A DNA stretch of 64,000 nt from Pelagibius sp028280305 (lineage in GTDB: Bacteria > Pseudomonadota > Alphaproteobacteria > Kiloniellales > Kiloniellaceae), in assembly GCF_965233615.1 (NCBI RefSeq), contig NZ_OZ247495.1, one strand, 5' to 3'. Below are positions 1-8,212 of the stretch, one piece after another. Each line of letters starts with the position of its first letter. Position 1 is the first letter of the stretch. The position numbers were made by a program, and so were the translations under genes. The notes under the pieces were generated by a model. That model had not been told where the DNA came from and did not search any database. It saw only the letters and a program-made list of their open reading frames with translations.

Positions 1-60
1 TAACCATCCTGTCGGATGCCCGGCGGCGATCATGGCGATGCGGTTTGACCGCCCTTCGCC

Positions 61-1692
61 GTGATCCCGCCGGGGCTCCGGCCGGTGCGGGATCTTCTCT
101 TGTCTGATCCAGAAATACAAAATCAGGACGATGTCCGCTCGCTGGGGACGGACGCTCCCCCCGCGATCGAACTGCGCGACATCAACAAATCCTTTGGGCC
201 GGTGCGGGCGAACAAGAATGTCTGCCTCAGCGTCAAACCCGGTGCGATCCACGGCATTATCGGCGAGAACGGGGCCGGTAAGTCGACACTGATGAGTATC
301 CTCTACGGTTTCTACGAAGCCGACAGCGGGGAGATCCTGATTGGCGGAAAGCCGGCCACGATCCGCTCTTCCCGCGATGCCATCTCAGCCGGCATCGGGA
401 TGGTCCATCAGCACTTCATGCTGGTGGACAACATGTCGGTGGTCGAGAACATCATGCTGGGGGCGGAATCCGGCGCCATCCTGACCTCCAGTGTGGCGGC
501 GGCGCGCGCTGAACTGGAGCGTCTGGAGCGGGATTACAGCCTGGACGTCGATCCCGACGCACTCGCCGGCGACCTGCCCGTCGGCCAGCAGCAGCGGGTG
601 GAAATCCTGAAGGCGCTTTATCGCGGCGCTGAGATTCTTATTCTCGATGAGCCCACCGGCGTGCTGACGCCGCAGGAAACCGATCAGTTGTTCCGAATTC
701 TGGATTCCCTGCGCAAGCAGGGCGTCACCATCGTGCTGATTACCCACAAGCTGCGGGAAATCATGGCTGTGACCGACGATGTCTCGGTCATGCGCGGCGG
801 CGAGATGATCGCCCACCGCGAGACGGCGCAAACCAACAAGGAAGAACTGGCGGAGTTGATGGTTGGGCGCAAGGTCCTGCTGTCGCTGGACAAGGCCGCA
901 CCCCAGGCCGGGGAGACGGTGTTGGCGGTCGAAGGCCTGACCTTCGTCGATAAGGCCGGTGTGCCCAGGGTGGACAACATCAGCTTTTCCGTCCGTGCCG
1001 GCGAAATCGTCGGTATCGCCGGGGTTTCCGGCAACGGACAGAGTGAGCTGCTGGAACTGCTGTCCGGCGTCCGTCCGGTAACCGCCGGCGGCTTTTCCCT
1101 GATGGGCGAACGGTTTTCGGCCAGCCGGCGTCTCGACCCGGCAAAGATGCGTGATCTGAAGGTCGCCCATGTTCCCGAGGACCGCCTGCGCAGTGGCCTG
1201 GTGCGAACCTTTGCCGCCGAGGAGTCCGCTGTTCTCGGTTACCACCGCGATGCGGCTTATAACGGCGCTGTCTTCACCAAGCGCGATGCGATCCAGCAGG
1301 ACTGCGCCACGAAGATGACGGACTTCGATGTGCGGCCGCCGAACCCCAAACTCAAGACCGCCAACTTCTCGGGCGGCAACCAGCAGAAGCTGGTCCTGGC
1401 GCGTGAAATCTCGCGTGATCCGCGCCTGTTGCTGGTCGGCCAGCCGACCCGCGGTGTCGATATCGGCGCCATCGAGTTTATTCATCGCAACATCGTCGCC
1501 ATGCGCGATGCCGGCTCCGCCGTCCTTTTGGTCTCCGTCGAGCTGGACGAGATCATGTCGCTCAGCGACCGCATTCTGGTGATGTTCGAGGGGCGTATCG
1601 TCGGCGAGGTGCCGGCCCACGAGGCGGACGAGCGTCTGCTCGGCCTGATGATGGCCAACGCGGCGCCGGAACGCAGCGAGGCGGCGGGCTGA
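61..1692 (+). CDS. Nucleoside-type ABC transporter, duplicated ATP-binding protein
   Basis: This is the energising subunit of a nucleoside (BMP-type) ABC importer at the inner membrane. It carries two ABC cassettes in one 543-residue chain. The first has a good Walker A (GENGAGKS, about residues 68-75) and a Walker B ending LDEPTG near 200. The second has a degenerate P-loop (GVSGNGQS, about 320-328), a signature FSGGNQQK near 436-443 and GQPTRGVD near 460. This pairing of one intact and one altered site is normal for the sugar/nucleoside family (YufO, RbsA type). The stop overlaps the next permease start (ATG within TGATG), so translation is probably coupled. The GTG at 61 leaves about 35 residues before the domain; a TTG at 100 is an alternative. 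The substrate-binding lipoprotein usually encoded upstream would lie outside the window. Nucleoside specificity is inferred from the catabolic genes that follow. Confidence 0.9.
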   Translation: MIPPGLRPVRDLLLSDPEIQNQDDVRSLGTDAPPAIELRDINKSFGPVRANKNVCLSVKPGAIHGIIGENGAGKSTLMSILYGFYEADSGEILIGGKPATIRSSRDAISAGIGMVHQHFMLVDNMSVVENIMLGAESGAILTSSVAAARAELERLERDYSLDVDPDALAGDLPVGQQQRVEILKALYRGAEILILDEPTGVLTPQETDQLFRILDSLRKQGVTIVLITHKLREIMAVTDDVSVMRGGEMIAHRETAQTNKEELAELMVGRKVLLSLDKAAPQAGETVLAVEGLTFVDKAGVPRVDNISFSVRAGEIVGIAGVSGNGQSELLELLSGVRPVTAGGFSLMGERFSASRRLDPAKMRDLKVAHVPEDRLRSGLVRTFAAEESAVLGYHRDAAYNGAVFTKRDAIQQDCATKMTDFDVRPPNPKLKTANFSGGNQQKLVLAREISRDPRLLLVGQPTRGVDIGAIEFIHRNIVAMRDAGSAVLLVSVELDEIMSLSDRILVMFEGRIVGEVPAHEADERLLGLMMANAAPERSEAAG

Positions 1693-2822
1693 TGGCGGCG
1701 GCACCGGGAAAGATTCCGCGCTGGGTCGATGTCGCCCTGATTCCTCTCGTCAACATCGCACTCGCCTTCATCGTCTCGGGCTTCATCCTCTGGACCATCG
1801 ATGTCGATCCGCTGACGGCGCTGAAGACCATTCTCGTTGGCGCATTCGGCTACAGCGACGCCATCGGCTACACGCTCTACTACACGACCAACTTCGTCTT
1901 CACCGGGCTTGCCGTGGCTGTGGCCTTTCATGCCGGCCTCTTCAATATCGGCGGCGAGGGGCAGGCCTATATCGGCGGGCTCGGCGTCGGCCTGGGTATT
2001 CTGTTGGTCGACAGCAGCCTTCCATTCCTTTTAATCCTGCCTATCTCGATCCTCCTGGCCGCTGCTTTCGGCGCCGCCTGGGCGGCCGTTCCGGCTTATC
2101 TGCAGGCCTATCGCGGCAGCCACATCGTCATCACCACCATCATGTTCAATTTCATCGCCGCAGCGCTGATGGTCTATCTGATGGTGAACGTGCTGATCCA
2201 GCCCGGTTCCATGTCGCCGGAGAGCCGGGAGTTCGCGCCGGAAGGCCAACTTCCCTTCATGCACGAGGTCTTCGGCTGGTTCGGCATCGCGGTCACACCG
2301 TCACCGCTCAATCTCTCGGTGGTCTGGGCGGCAATCTGCTGTGTGCTGGTCTGGGCCTTCATCTGGCGCACCCGCTGGGGCTACGAAATCCGCACCGTGG
2401 GCGCCAACGAGACCGCCGCGGTTTACGCCGGGATCGATCCGCGCCGGGTGATCATGCTGGCGATGTGCGTCTCCGGCGCTCTGGCCGGCTTTGTCGGCAT
2501 CAACGAAATAATGGGCGTGCACCACCGCCTGCTGCTGAACTTCACTGCCGGCTACGGCTTTACCGGCATCGCCGTTTCACTGATGGGGCGCAACCATCCG
2601 ATCGGGATCGTGCTCGCCAGCCTGCTGTTCGGCATGCTCTACCAGGGCGGCGCGGAGCTGGCCTTCGAAGAGCCCAAGGTAACCCGCGAACTGGTGGTGA
2701 CCATCCAGGGGCTGGTGATTCTCTTCTCCGGCGCCTTGGCTTACATGATGAAGGGCCCGATCGAGCGGGCCTATCTGCGCATTGCAGGCGGCCTCGGCCG
2801 CCCGGCCGGGCAGGAGGGCTGA
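1692..2822 (+). CDS. Nucleoside ABC transporter permease 1
   Basis: This is a 376-residue polytopic inner-membrane permease of the branched-chain amino acid/ribose/nucleoside (BPD_transp_2) family. Hydrophobic helices run through the chain, starting with a segment at about residues 12-36 (LIPLVNIALAFIVSGF). The family-like motif FNIGGEGQAYIGG lies near residues 77-89 and a second conserved stretch GTNE-like (VGANETAA) lies near 236. It is the larger of the two permeases, as is usual in YufP/YufQ-type systems. Its start overlaps the stop of the ATPase gene and it ends 3 bases before the next permease. It should form a heterodimeric channel with that protein. The exact substrate (purine, pyrimidine or both) cannot be read from the sequence. 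Confidence 0.88.
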   Translation: MAAAPGKIPRWVDVALIPLVNIALAFIVSGFILWTIDVDPLTALKTILVGAFGYSDAIGYTLYYTTNFVFTGLAVAVAFHAGLFNIGGEGQAYIGGLGVGLGILLVDSSLPFLLILPISILLAAAFGAAWAAVPAYLQAYRGSHIVITTIMFNFIAAALMVYLMVNVLIQPGSMSPESREFAPEGQLPFMHEVFGWFGIAVTPSPLNLSVVWAAICCVLVWAFIWRTRWGYEIRTVGANETAAVYAGIDPRRVIMLAMCVSGALAGFVGINEIMGVHHRLLLNFTAGYGFTGIAVSLMGRNHPIGIVLASLLFGMLYQGGAELAFEEPKVTRELVVTIQGLVILFSGALAYMMKGPIERAYLRIAGGLGRPAGQEG

Positions 2823-2825
2823 GCC

Positions 2826-3800
2826 ATGGCGGACCTGCTGTTCAACCTGCTGCTCTCCGTCGATGCCACTTTCCGGGTGGCAACGCCCCTGGTGCTCTGT
2901 GCCATGGCCGGCTTCTTTGCCGAACGCTCCGGCGTGGTCGACATCGGGCTGGAAGGCAAGATGCTGGCCGCCGCCTTTGCTGCGGCAGCGGTTGCCGCGG
3001 TGACCAACTCCGCCTGGCTGGCGCTGGGGGCCGGGATGGCGGTTTCGGTGGCCTTGGCTCTGCTGCACGGCTTTGCCTGCATTACCCACCGCGGCGATCA
3101 GGTGGTCAGCGGGGTGGCCATCAACATCCTGGTATCCGGTCTCACCGTGGTGCTGGGCATCGCCTGGTTTGCGCGCGGTGGGCAGACGCCCTCGGTCGGC
3201 AACGAAGCGCGTTTCACCCCGATCAACTGGCCGGGCGCCGAGGCGCTGGCCGATGTACCTGTTATCGGAGGGCTCTACAGTGAACTGCTCTCTGGCCACA
3301 ACCTTCTGGTCTATGTCGCCTTCCTGATCGTGCCGCTCACCTGGTGGATCGTTTACCGCACCCGTTTCGGCCTGCGCCTGCGCGCGGTGGGTGAGAACCC
3401 CAACGCCGTGGACACCGCGGGGATTTCGGTCAGCGGCCTGCGCTACGCGGCAATGGGCTGCTGCGGCCTGCTTTGCGGTATCGCTGGCACCTACCTCTCC
3501 ATCGCCCAGAACGCCGCCTTCGTGCGCGATATGACGGCGGGGCAGGGCTACATTGCCCTGGCGGCGATGATCTTCGGCAAATGGCGTCCGGTTCCGGCCA
3601 TGCTGGCCTGCCTGATGTTCGGCTTCCTCGATGCCGTCGCGATCCGCCTCCAGGGTGTTGTGGTGCCGGTGATCGGGCCTATCCCGGTTCAATTGATTCA
3701 GGCTTTGCCCTACGTGCTGACCGTGGTTCTGCTCGCCGGCTTCATCGGCAAGGCGGTGGCGCCGAAGGCCAGCGGCATTCCTTATGTGAAGGAGCGCTAG
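2826..3800 (+). CDS. Nucleoside ABC transporter permease 2
   Basis: This is the second, shorter permease (324 residues) of the importer. It is mostly hydrophobic, with the family motif VDIGLEGKML near residues 38-47, which corresponds to FNIGGEGQ in the first permease. AVGENPNAVDTAGI near residues 189-202 matches the cytoplasmic loop that contacts the ATPase in this family. It is spaced 3 bases after permease 1 and ends directly before cdd (TAG then GTG one base later), so uptake and breakdown genes share one transcript. Conserved gene order ATPase, permease, permease, then cdd/punA/deoC/deoA supports a nucleoside importer. Confidence 0.88.
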   Translation: MADLLFNLLLSVDATFRVATPLVLCAMAGFFAERSGVVDIGLEGKMLAAAFAAAAVAAVTNSAWLALGAGMAVSVALALLHGFACITHRGDQVVSGVAINILVSGLTVVLGIAWFARGGQTPSVGNEARFTPINWPGAEALADVPVIGGLYSELLSGHNLLVYVAFLIVPLTWWIVYRTRFGLRLRAVGENPNAVDTAGISVSGLRYAAMGCCGLLCGIAGTYLSIAQNAAFVRDMTAGQGYIALAAMIFGKWRPVPAMLACLMFGFLDAVAIRLQGVVVPVIGPIPVQLIQALPYVLTVVLLAGFIGKAVAPKASGIPYVKER

Positions 3801-3801
3801 G

Positions 3802-4209
3802 GTGGCGGACAAAGCGGACCCGCAAGCGCTTGTCGAAGCGGCCATCGCGGCCATGGACAAGGCTTATGCGCCCTACTCGAATTTCCCTGTTGGGGCTGCG
3901 TTGCGTGGTTCGGGCGGCGGGCTCTATGTTGGCTGCAACGTTGAAAATGCCGCCTATCCCCAGGGCTGGTGTGCCGAGACCTCGGCCATCGCGGCCATGG
4001 TGATGGATGGTGAGCAACGCATTGCCGAGATTGCGGTGGCCGGGCGGGGCGAAGCCCTGGTCACGCCTTGCGGCGGTTGCCGTCAACGGTTGCGGGAGTT
4101 TGCCCGCGACGATCTCGTGGTACACATCTGTGGACCTGAGGGGCTGCGCAAGACCGTCACTTTGGGCGAACTGTTGCCCTGGTCGTTCGGCCCGGAGAAC
4201 CTCACCTAG
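3802..4209 (+). CDS. cdd: Cytidine deaminase
   Basis: This enzyme deaminates cytidine and deoxycytidine to uridine and deoxyuridine in the cytoplasm. At 135 residues it has the size of the small tetrameric class. The zinc site is complete: Cys57 with the proton-shuttling Glu59 (GWCAET) and Cys90/Cys93 (TPCGGCRQ). The substrate-binding signature GCNVENAAYP lies at about residues 44-53 and the N-terminal AYAPYSNFPVGAA is typical. Translation starts at a GTG one base after the permease stop, so coupling is likely. Its product feeds the phosphorylases encoded downstream. Confidence 0.95.
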   Translation: MADKADPQALVEAAIAAMDKAYAPYSNFPVGAALRGSGGGLYVGCNVENAAYPQGWCAETSAIAAMVMDGEQRIAEIAVAGRGEALVTPCGGCRQRLREFARDDLVVHICGPEGLRKTVTLGELLPWSFGPENLT

Positions 4210-4251
4210 AGCGGATTCCAGGGCTGCGTTTGTTTGGAAAAGGGGCTGTCC

Positions 4252-5064
4252 ATGTTTGAGGAAGCGGTCGCCACCGCCGCAAGCATCCGCGCGCGCGCGC
4301 AAGCCGTGCCGCAGGTTGCGCTGGTGCTGGGCTCCGGGCTCGGGGCCGTGGCCAAGGCCCTGGACGACCCCCAGGTCATTCCCTATGCCGATCTGCCCGG
4401 ATTCCCGCGCCCTTCGGTCGCCGGCCACGGCGGGAATCTGGTTTTGGGCGAAATCGCCGGGTTGCCGCTGGCCGTGCTCCAGGGGCGGGCGCACTACTAT
4501 GAGCATGGCCGGGCCGATGGGATGAACCTGGCGCTGGCAACGTTGAAGGAACTGGGCTGCCAGCAGCTCATCCTCACGAATGCGGCAGGCTCCCTGCGCC
4601 AAGAGGCCGGGCCCGGCAGCCTGATGTTGATCGCCGACCACATTAACTTCGCCGGTGTTTCGCCGCTCTTCGGCCTTGACGGCAATGCGCGCTTTGTCGA
4701 TCTGGTCGATGCCTACGATCCCGACGAGCGAAGGCGTATCAAAGCCGTCGCCGAACGGCTGGGCGTTCCTCTATCCGAAGGTGTATACGTTTGGTTCTGC
4801 GGGCCTCACTTCGAGACTCCGGCGGAGATAAAGGCGGCGCAGATCCTGGGCGGTGATGCCGTCGGGATGTCGACGGTACCGGAGGCCATCGTGGCGCGCA
4901 TGCTCGGTCTGAAGGTCACGGCGATCTCGATGATCACCAACCTGGCGGCGGGGCTGTCGGATCAGGTGATTTCTCATGATCAGACCATGCAGGCGGCAAG
5001 CGGTGCTGCTGCCGACATGACCCGTCTTTTGACGGCCTACCTTGAGGAGCTTGGCAATGGCTGA
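4252..5064 (+). CDS. punA: Purine nucleoside phosphorylase (trimeric type)
   Basis: It splits purine (deoxy)nucleosides with phosphate to free base and (deoxy)ribose 1-phosphate. The ATG at 4252 is preferred because AAAAGGGG sits about 8 bases before it; an in-frame TTG at 4234 lacks such a site. Motifs of the PNP/MTAP family include LGSGLG near residue 27, the conserved GPHFETPAE near 183-191, and an Asn in MITNLAAG near 228 that contacts the purine in the trimeric PNP class, as opposed to the methylthioadenosine phosphorylase pattern. The end overlaps the start of deoC by 8 bases. It acts with deoC and deoA in nucleoside breakdown. Confidence 0.93.
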   Translation: MFEEAVATAASIRARAQAVPQVALVLGSGLGAVAKALDDPQVIPYADLPGFPRPSVAGHGGNLVLGEIAGLPLAVLQGRAHYYEHGRADGMNLALATLKELGCQQLILTNAAGSLRQEAGPGSLMLIADHINFAGVSPLFGLDGNARFVDLVDAYDPDERRRIKAVAERLGVPLSEGVYVWFCGPHFETPAEIKAAQILGGDAVGMSTVPEAIVARMLGLKVTAISMITNLAAGLSDQVISHDQTMQAASGAAADMTRLLTAYLEELGNG

Positions 5065-5833
5065 AGACCATTCAGACATGAAGGCCGTGGCGGCGAGGGC
5101 CCTGGGCCTGCTCGATCTGACCAGCCTGAACGACGACGATGATGAGGCGGCGGTGGATGCCCTTTGTGAAAGGGCGCGCGGCCCGCATGGACCGGTGGCC
5201 GCGGTCTGCGTCTGGCCGCGCTTTGTTGCCCAGGCCGCCAAGCGCCTGCATGGCAGCGGTATCAAGGTGGCGGCGGTGGCCAACTTCCCGGCCGGCGGCG
5301 ATGACCTGGCCCTGGCGCTCAGCGACACCAGGGAAATCATCGCCGCGGGCGGCGACGAGGTGGACCTGGTGATGCCCTACCGGCGCTGGCTCAAGGGGGA
5401 CCGCGACTTTGCCAAAGAGATGATTGCATCCTGCAAGCGCGCCTGCGGTGACAAAGCCCGGCTGAAGGTCATCCTGGAGACCGGCAGCCTCGGGGACTCT
5501 GCGAAGATTTATGACGCAAGCTGCGATGCCATCGCCGCCGGAGCCGACATGATCAAGACCTCGACCGGCAAGACCGCTGTCTCAGCCACCTTGGAAGCGG
5601 CGGAGGCCATGCTCTGCGCAATCAAGGATACCGGCCGCGACGTCGGCTTCAAGGCGGCGGGCGGCATCCGCGATACGGCGGCGGCGGGCGACTATCTCGC
5701 CCTGGCCGACCGCATCATGGGCGCCGACTGGGCCGATCCCTGGCGTTTCCGCTTCGGTGCCTCGGGGGTTCTGAACGATCTCCTGGCGGTGCTCGGCGAC
5801 GGCAGCCGGCCGGCGGCGACGGAAAGCTACTGA
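5057..5833 (+). CDS. deoC: Deoxyribose-phosphate aldolase
   Basis: It cleaves 2-deoxyribose 5-phosphate to acetaldehyde and glyceraldehyde 3-phosphate, moving nucleoside sugars into central metabolism. The ATG at 5057 follows GAGGAG by 7 bases, inside the last codons of punA. The Schiff-base lysine is in MIKTSTGKT near residue 166. A second conserved Lys lies in VGFKAAGGI near 198, and the acid pocket sequence EVDLVMPYR lies near 105. The length of about 258 residues fits the E. coli-type class rather than the shorter thermophile class. Its stop TGA shares a base with the deoA ATG. A phosphopentomutase gene (deoB), needed to link the phosphorylases to this enzyme, is not in the window. Confidence 0.95.
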   Translation: MAEDHSDMKAVAARALGLLDLTSLNDDDDEAAVDALCERARGPHGPVAAVCVWPRFVAQAAKRLHGSGIKVAAVANFPAGGDDLALALSDTREIIAAGGDEVDLVMPYRRWLKGDRDFAKEMIASCKRACGDKARLKVILETGSLGDSAKIYDASCDAIAAGADMIKTSTGKTAVSATLEAAEAMLCAIKDTGRDVGFKAAGGIRDTAAAGDYLALADRIMGADWADPWRFRFGASGVLNDLLAVLGDGSRPAATESY

Positions 5834-7185
5834 TGGACTTTCTGCCGCAGGAGATCATTCGCCGCAAACGCGATGGGGAAGAACTCTCCAATGCGGAGAT
5901 CAGTCATTTCGTAACCGGTATCGCCGACAAGAGCATCAGCGAGGGGCAGGTGGCGGCCTTCGCCATGGCGGCCTTCCTGCGCGGCATGACACGGGAAGAG
6001 GCGGTGGCGCTGACCCGGTCGATGACCAACTCCGGCCAGCGCCTGAACTGGGACGATCTGGACCTGCCCGGCCCTTGCCTGGACAAGCACTCCACCGGTG
6101 GGGTCGGTGATAAGGTCAGTCTCATCCTCGGGCCGCTGCTGGCCGCCTGCGGCGCCTTCGTGCCGATGATCTCGGGCCGCGGTCTGGGCCATACCGGCGG
6201 TACTCTGGACAAGCTGGATTCCATTCCCGGCTATAATACCGCTCCGGATATCGGCGGTTTCCGCCATGCGGTGAAGTCGGCCGGCTGCGCCATCATCGGC
6301 CAGACCGCCGATCTGGCACCGGCGGACCGGCGGCTCTATGCGGTACGCGACGTAACGGCGACGGTGGAATCCCTGCCTTTGATCACGGCGTCGATCCTGT
6401 CCAAGAAGCTGGCGGCCGGGCTGCAGGGCCTGGTTATGGACGTGAAGACCGGCAGCGGCGCTTTTGCGGCATCGCAGGAAGAGGCGCGCGAACTGGCGGA
6501 AAGCCTCGTCTCGGTTGCCTGCGGCGCCGGCTTGCCGACCACCGCGCTGATTACCGACATGAACCAACCTTTGGGCGCCGCCGCCGGGAACGCCCTGGAA
6601 GTTGCCGAGTCGGTAGCGATGCTCACCAGCGGCAAGGGCGATGGCCGGCTCCGTTCCCTGGTGCTGGCGCTGGCGGTGGAGATGCTGCTGCTGGGCGGTC
6701 TGGCGGCGGATCGCTCGGTGGCGGAAGCCAAGGCCGAGGCGGCGCTTGCCTCCGGCCGGGCGGCCGAGTGTTTCGGCGCCATGGTGGCCGCCCTGGGCGG
6801 GCCGGCGGACTTTCTTGAGAAAGCCGATACCTACCTGCCCAAGGCGCCGGTGCAGCAGACGGTGACCGCCGATGCGTCCGGACGGCTCGTTGGTTGCGAG
6901 ACCCGGGATGTCGGCCTGGCGGTGATTGGCCTGGGCGGCGGGCGCAAGCGGGTTGAGCAGGAAATCGATTATGCGGTCGGTTTCAGCGACATAGCGCCGC
7001 TGGGCACGGCTCTGGAACCCGGCGATCCGCTGGCCGTGGTCCATGCCGCCAGCGCCGAGGATGCGAAGATTGCCGCCAGACACTTGCGGCGGGCCTTCAT
7101 CTTCGGTCAGACTAAGATCGATATGGAAACTGACGCCGCCGCCGCGCCGATCGTTCTGCAGCGCATCGCCGCGGAAGACGTCTAA
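5833..7185 (+). CDS. deoA: Thymidine phosphorylase
   Basis: It converts thymidine or deoxyuridine plus phosphate to the base and 2-deoxyribose 1-phosphate. The 450-residue length is close to that of E. coli DeoA. The glycosyltransferase family 3 signatures are clear: the phosphate-binding KHSTGGVGDK near residues 85-94, GRGLGHTGGTLDKL near 117-130, and MDVKTGSGAF near 203-212. The start ATG overlaps the deoC stop, giving a tight unit. The neighbouring cdd makes deoxyuridine, a direct substrate. Nothing is truncated. Confidence 0.95.
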   Translation: MDFLPQEIIRRKRDGEELSNAEISHFVTGIADKSISEGQVAAFAMAAFLRGMTREEAVALTRSMTNSGQRLNWDDLDLPGPCLDKHSTGGVGDKVSLILGPLLAACGAFVPMISGRGLGHTGGTLDKLDSIPGYNTAPDIGGFRHAVKSAGCAIIGQTADLAPADRRLYAVRDVTATVESLPLITASILSKKLAAGLQGLVMDVKTGSGAFAASQEEARELAESLVSVACGAGLPTTALITDMNQPLGAAAGNALEVAESVAMLTSGKGDGRLRSLVLALAVEMLLLGGLAADRSVAEAKAEAALASGRAAECFGAMVAALGGPADFLEKADTYLPKAPVQQTVTADASGRLVGCETRDVGLAVIGLGGGRKRVEQEIDYAVGFSDIAPLGTALEPGDPLAVVHAASAEDAKIAARHLRRAFIFGQTKIDMETDAAAAPIVLQRIAAEDV

Positions 7186-7211
7186 AGGGCCGGATTTGTA
7201 AGGGGCGGAAC

Positions 7212-8156
7212 TTGACACTGTTCGACACAGCCGCGGCACCGGACCGCTTTGCGGGTCAAGAAGAGGCCCGGCGCTTCGCGGCGCCGCCCGACGGCCGGCT
7301 CACTGCCGATATGACCCGGGCCTTCGCAAAAGACGGCTTTCTGGTTCTCGAAGACTGTGTTTCACACGCCGACTGCGATGCGCTGGTCGCGCGGGCCGAG
7401 GCTCTGGTCGAGGATTTCGATCCCAAGGACGTTGCTTCGATCTTTTCGACCCGCGGGCAGGTTCACGGCAGGGACCAGTATTTTCAGGATTCCGGCGACA
7501 AGATCCGTTTCTTCTTCGAGGAAGAGGCTTTCGACGGCGAGGGCAAACTGCGCCAAGCCAAAGGCCTCTCGATCAACAAGATCGGACACGCCCAGCACGA
7601 CCTGGATCCGGTCTTCTTCGATTTCTCGCACCGCCCGGCGCTGGGTGCGGTGGCGGCAGGTCTGGGCCTGAAAGACCCGCTGTTGCTGCAGTCCATGTAT
7701 ATCTTCAAGCAGCCGCGCATCGGTGGCGAGGTCGGCTGGCATCAGGACTCCACTTTTTTGAGGACCGACCCGCTCAGCGTTGTCGGCTTCTGGTTCGCGC
7801 TGGAAGACGCCACCCTGGAGAACGGCTGCCTCTGGGCTCTGCCGGGCGCTCATCTTGGCCCGCTGAGACAGAGCTGGCGGCGCGACGGCGCGGCCCTGGT
7901 GATGGATCAGTTGGACGACACACCCTGGCCGGAGGAACTGGCGGTGCCGCTGGAGGTACGCAAGGGCAGTCTGGTACTGCTGCACGGCAAGCTGCCCCAC
8001 GGCAGCCTGCCCAACCGTTCCCCGCACTCGCGCCATGCCTATACCCTGCATGTGATCGACGGGGCTTGCGAATATCCGGCTGACAACTGGCTGCAGCGCA
8101 TGGCTGCCCTTCCGCTGCGCGGATTCAATGCCGCCCGCATTCAGGAACCGGTTTAG
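7212..8156 (+). CDS. PhyH-family Fe(II)/2-oxoglutarate dioxygenase, substrate unknown
   Basis: This is a 314-residue protein of the phytanoyl-CoA dioxygenase family. The facial triad is visible: HxD in VGWHQDST (about His177 and Asp179) and a distal His in LPHGSLPN near 264. An Arg in SRHAY near 275 would bind 2-oxoglutarate. The entry segment FAKDGFLVLEDC is typical of the family. A TTG start at 7212 is chosen because AAGGGG lies a few bases before it; the first in-frame ATG (about 7310) would remove part of the N-terminus. It sits 26 bases after deoA and before the 5'-nucleotidase gene, so it is likely co-expressed with nucleoside genes. Its substrate could be a modified nucleoside, a sugar or an unrelated small molecule; the sequence does not say. 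Confidence 0.82.
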   Translation: MTLFDTAAAPDRFAGQEEARRFAAPPDGRLTADMTRAFAKDGFLVLEDCVSHADCDALVARAEALVEDFDPKDVASIFSTRGQVHGRDQYFQDSGDKIRFFFEEEAFDGEGKLRQAKGLSINKIGHAQHDLDPVFFDFSHRPALGAVAAGLGLKDPLLLQSMYIFKQPRIGGEVGWHQDSTFLRTDPLSVVGFWFALEDATLENGCLWALPGAHLGPLRQSWRRDGAALVMDQLDDTPWPEELAVPLEVRKGSLVLLHGKLPHGSLPNRSPHSRHAYTLHVIDGACEYPADNWLQRMAALPLRGFNAARIQEPV

Positions 8157-8212
8157 GAATCACGGCGCCCTGCGTCGCACAGCATTTGCCGCCTGACACT
8201 CTTGGTTTGGAG

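Noticed and set aside
1..60. TAA at bases 1-3 as the stop of an upstream gene
   Set aside because: The reading frame cannot be verified without the preceding sequence.
2577..3860. 427-codon minus-strand frame across the permease genes
   Set aside because: Composition is of shadow type and the plus strand encodes recognisable permeases.
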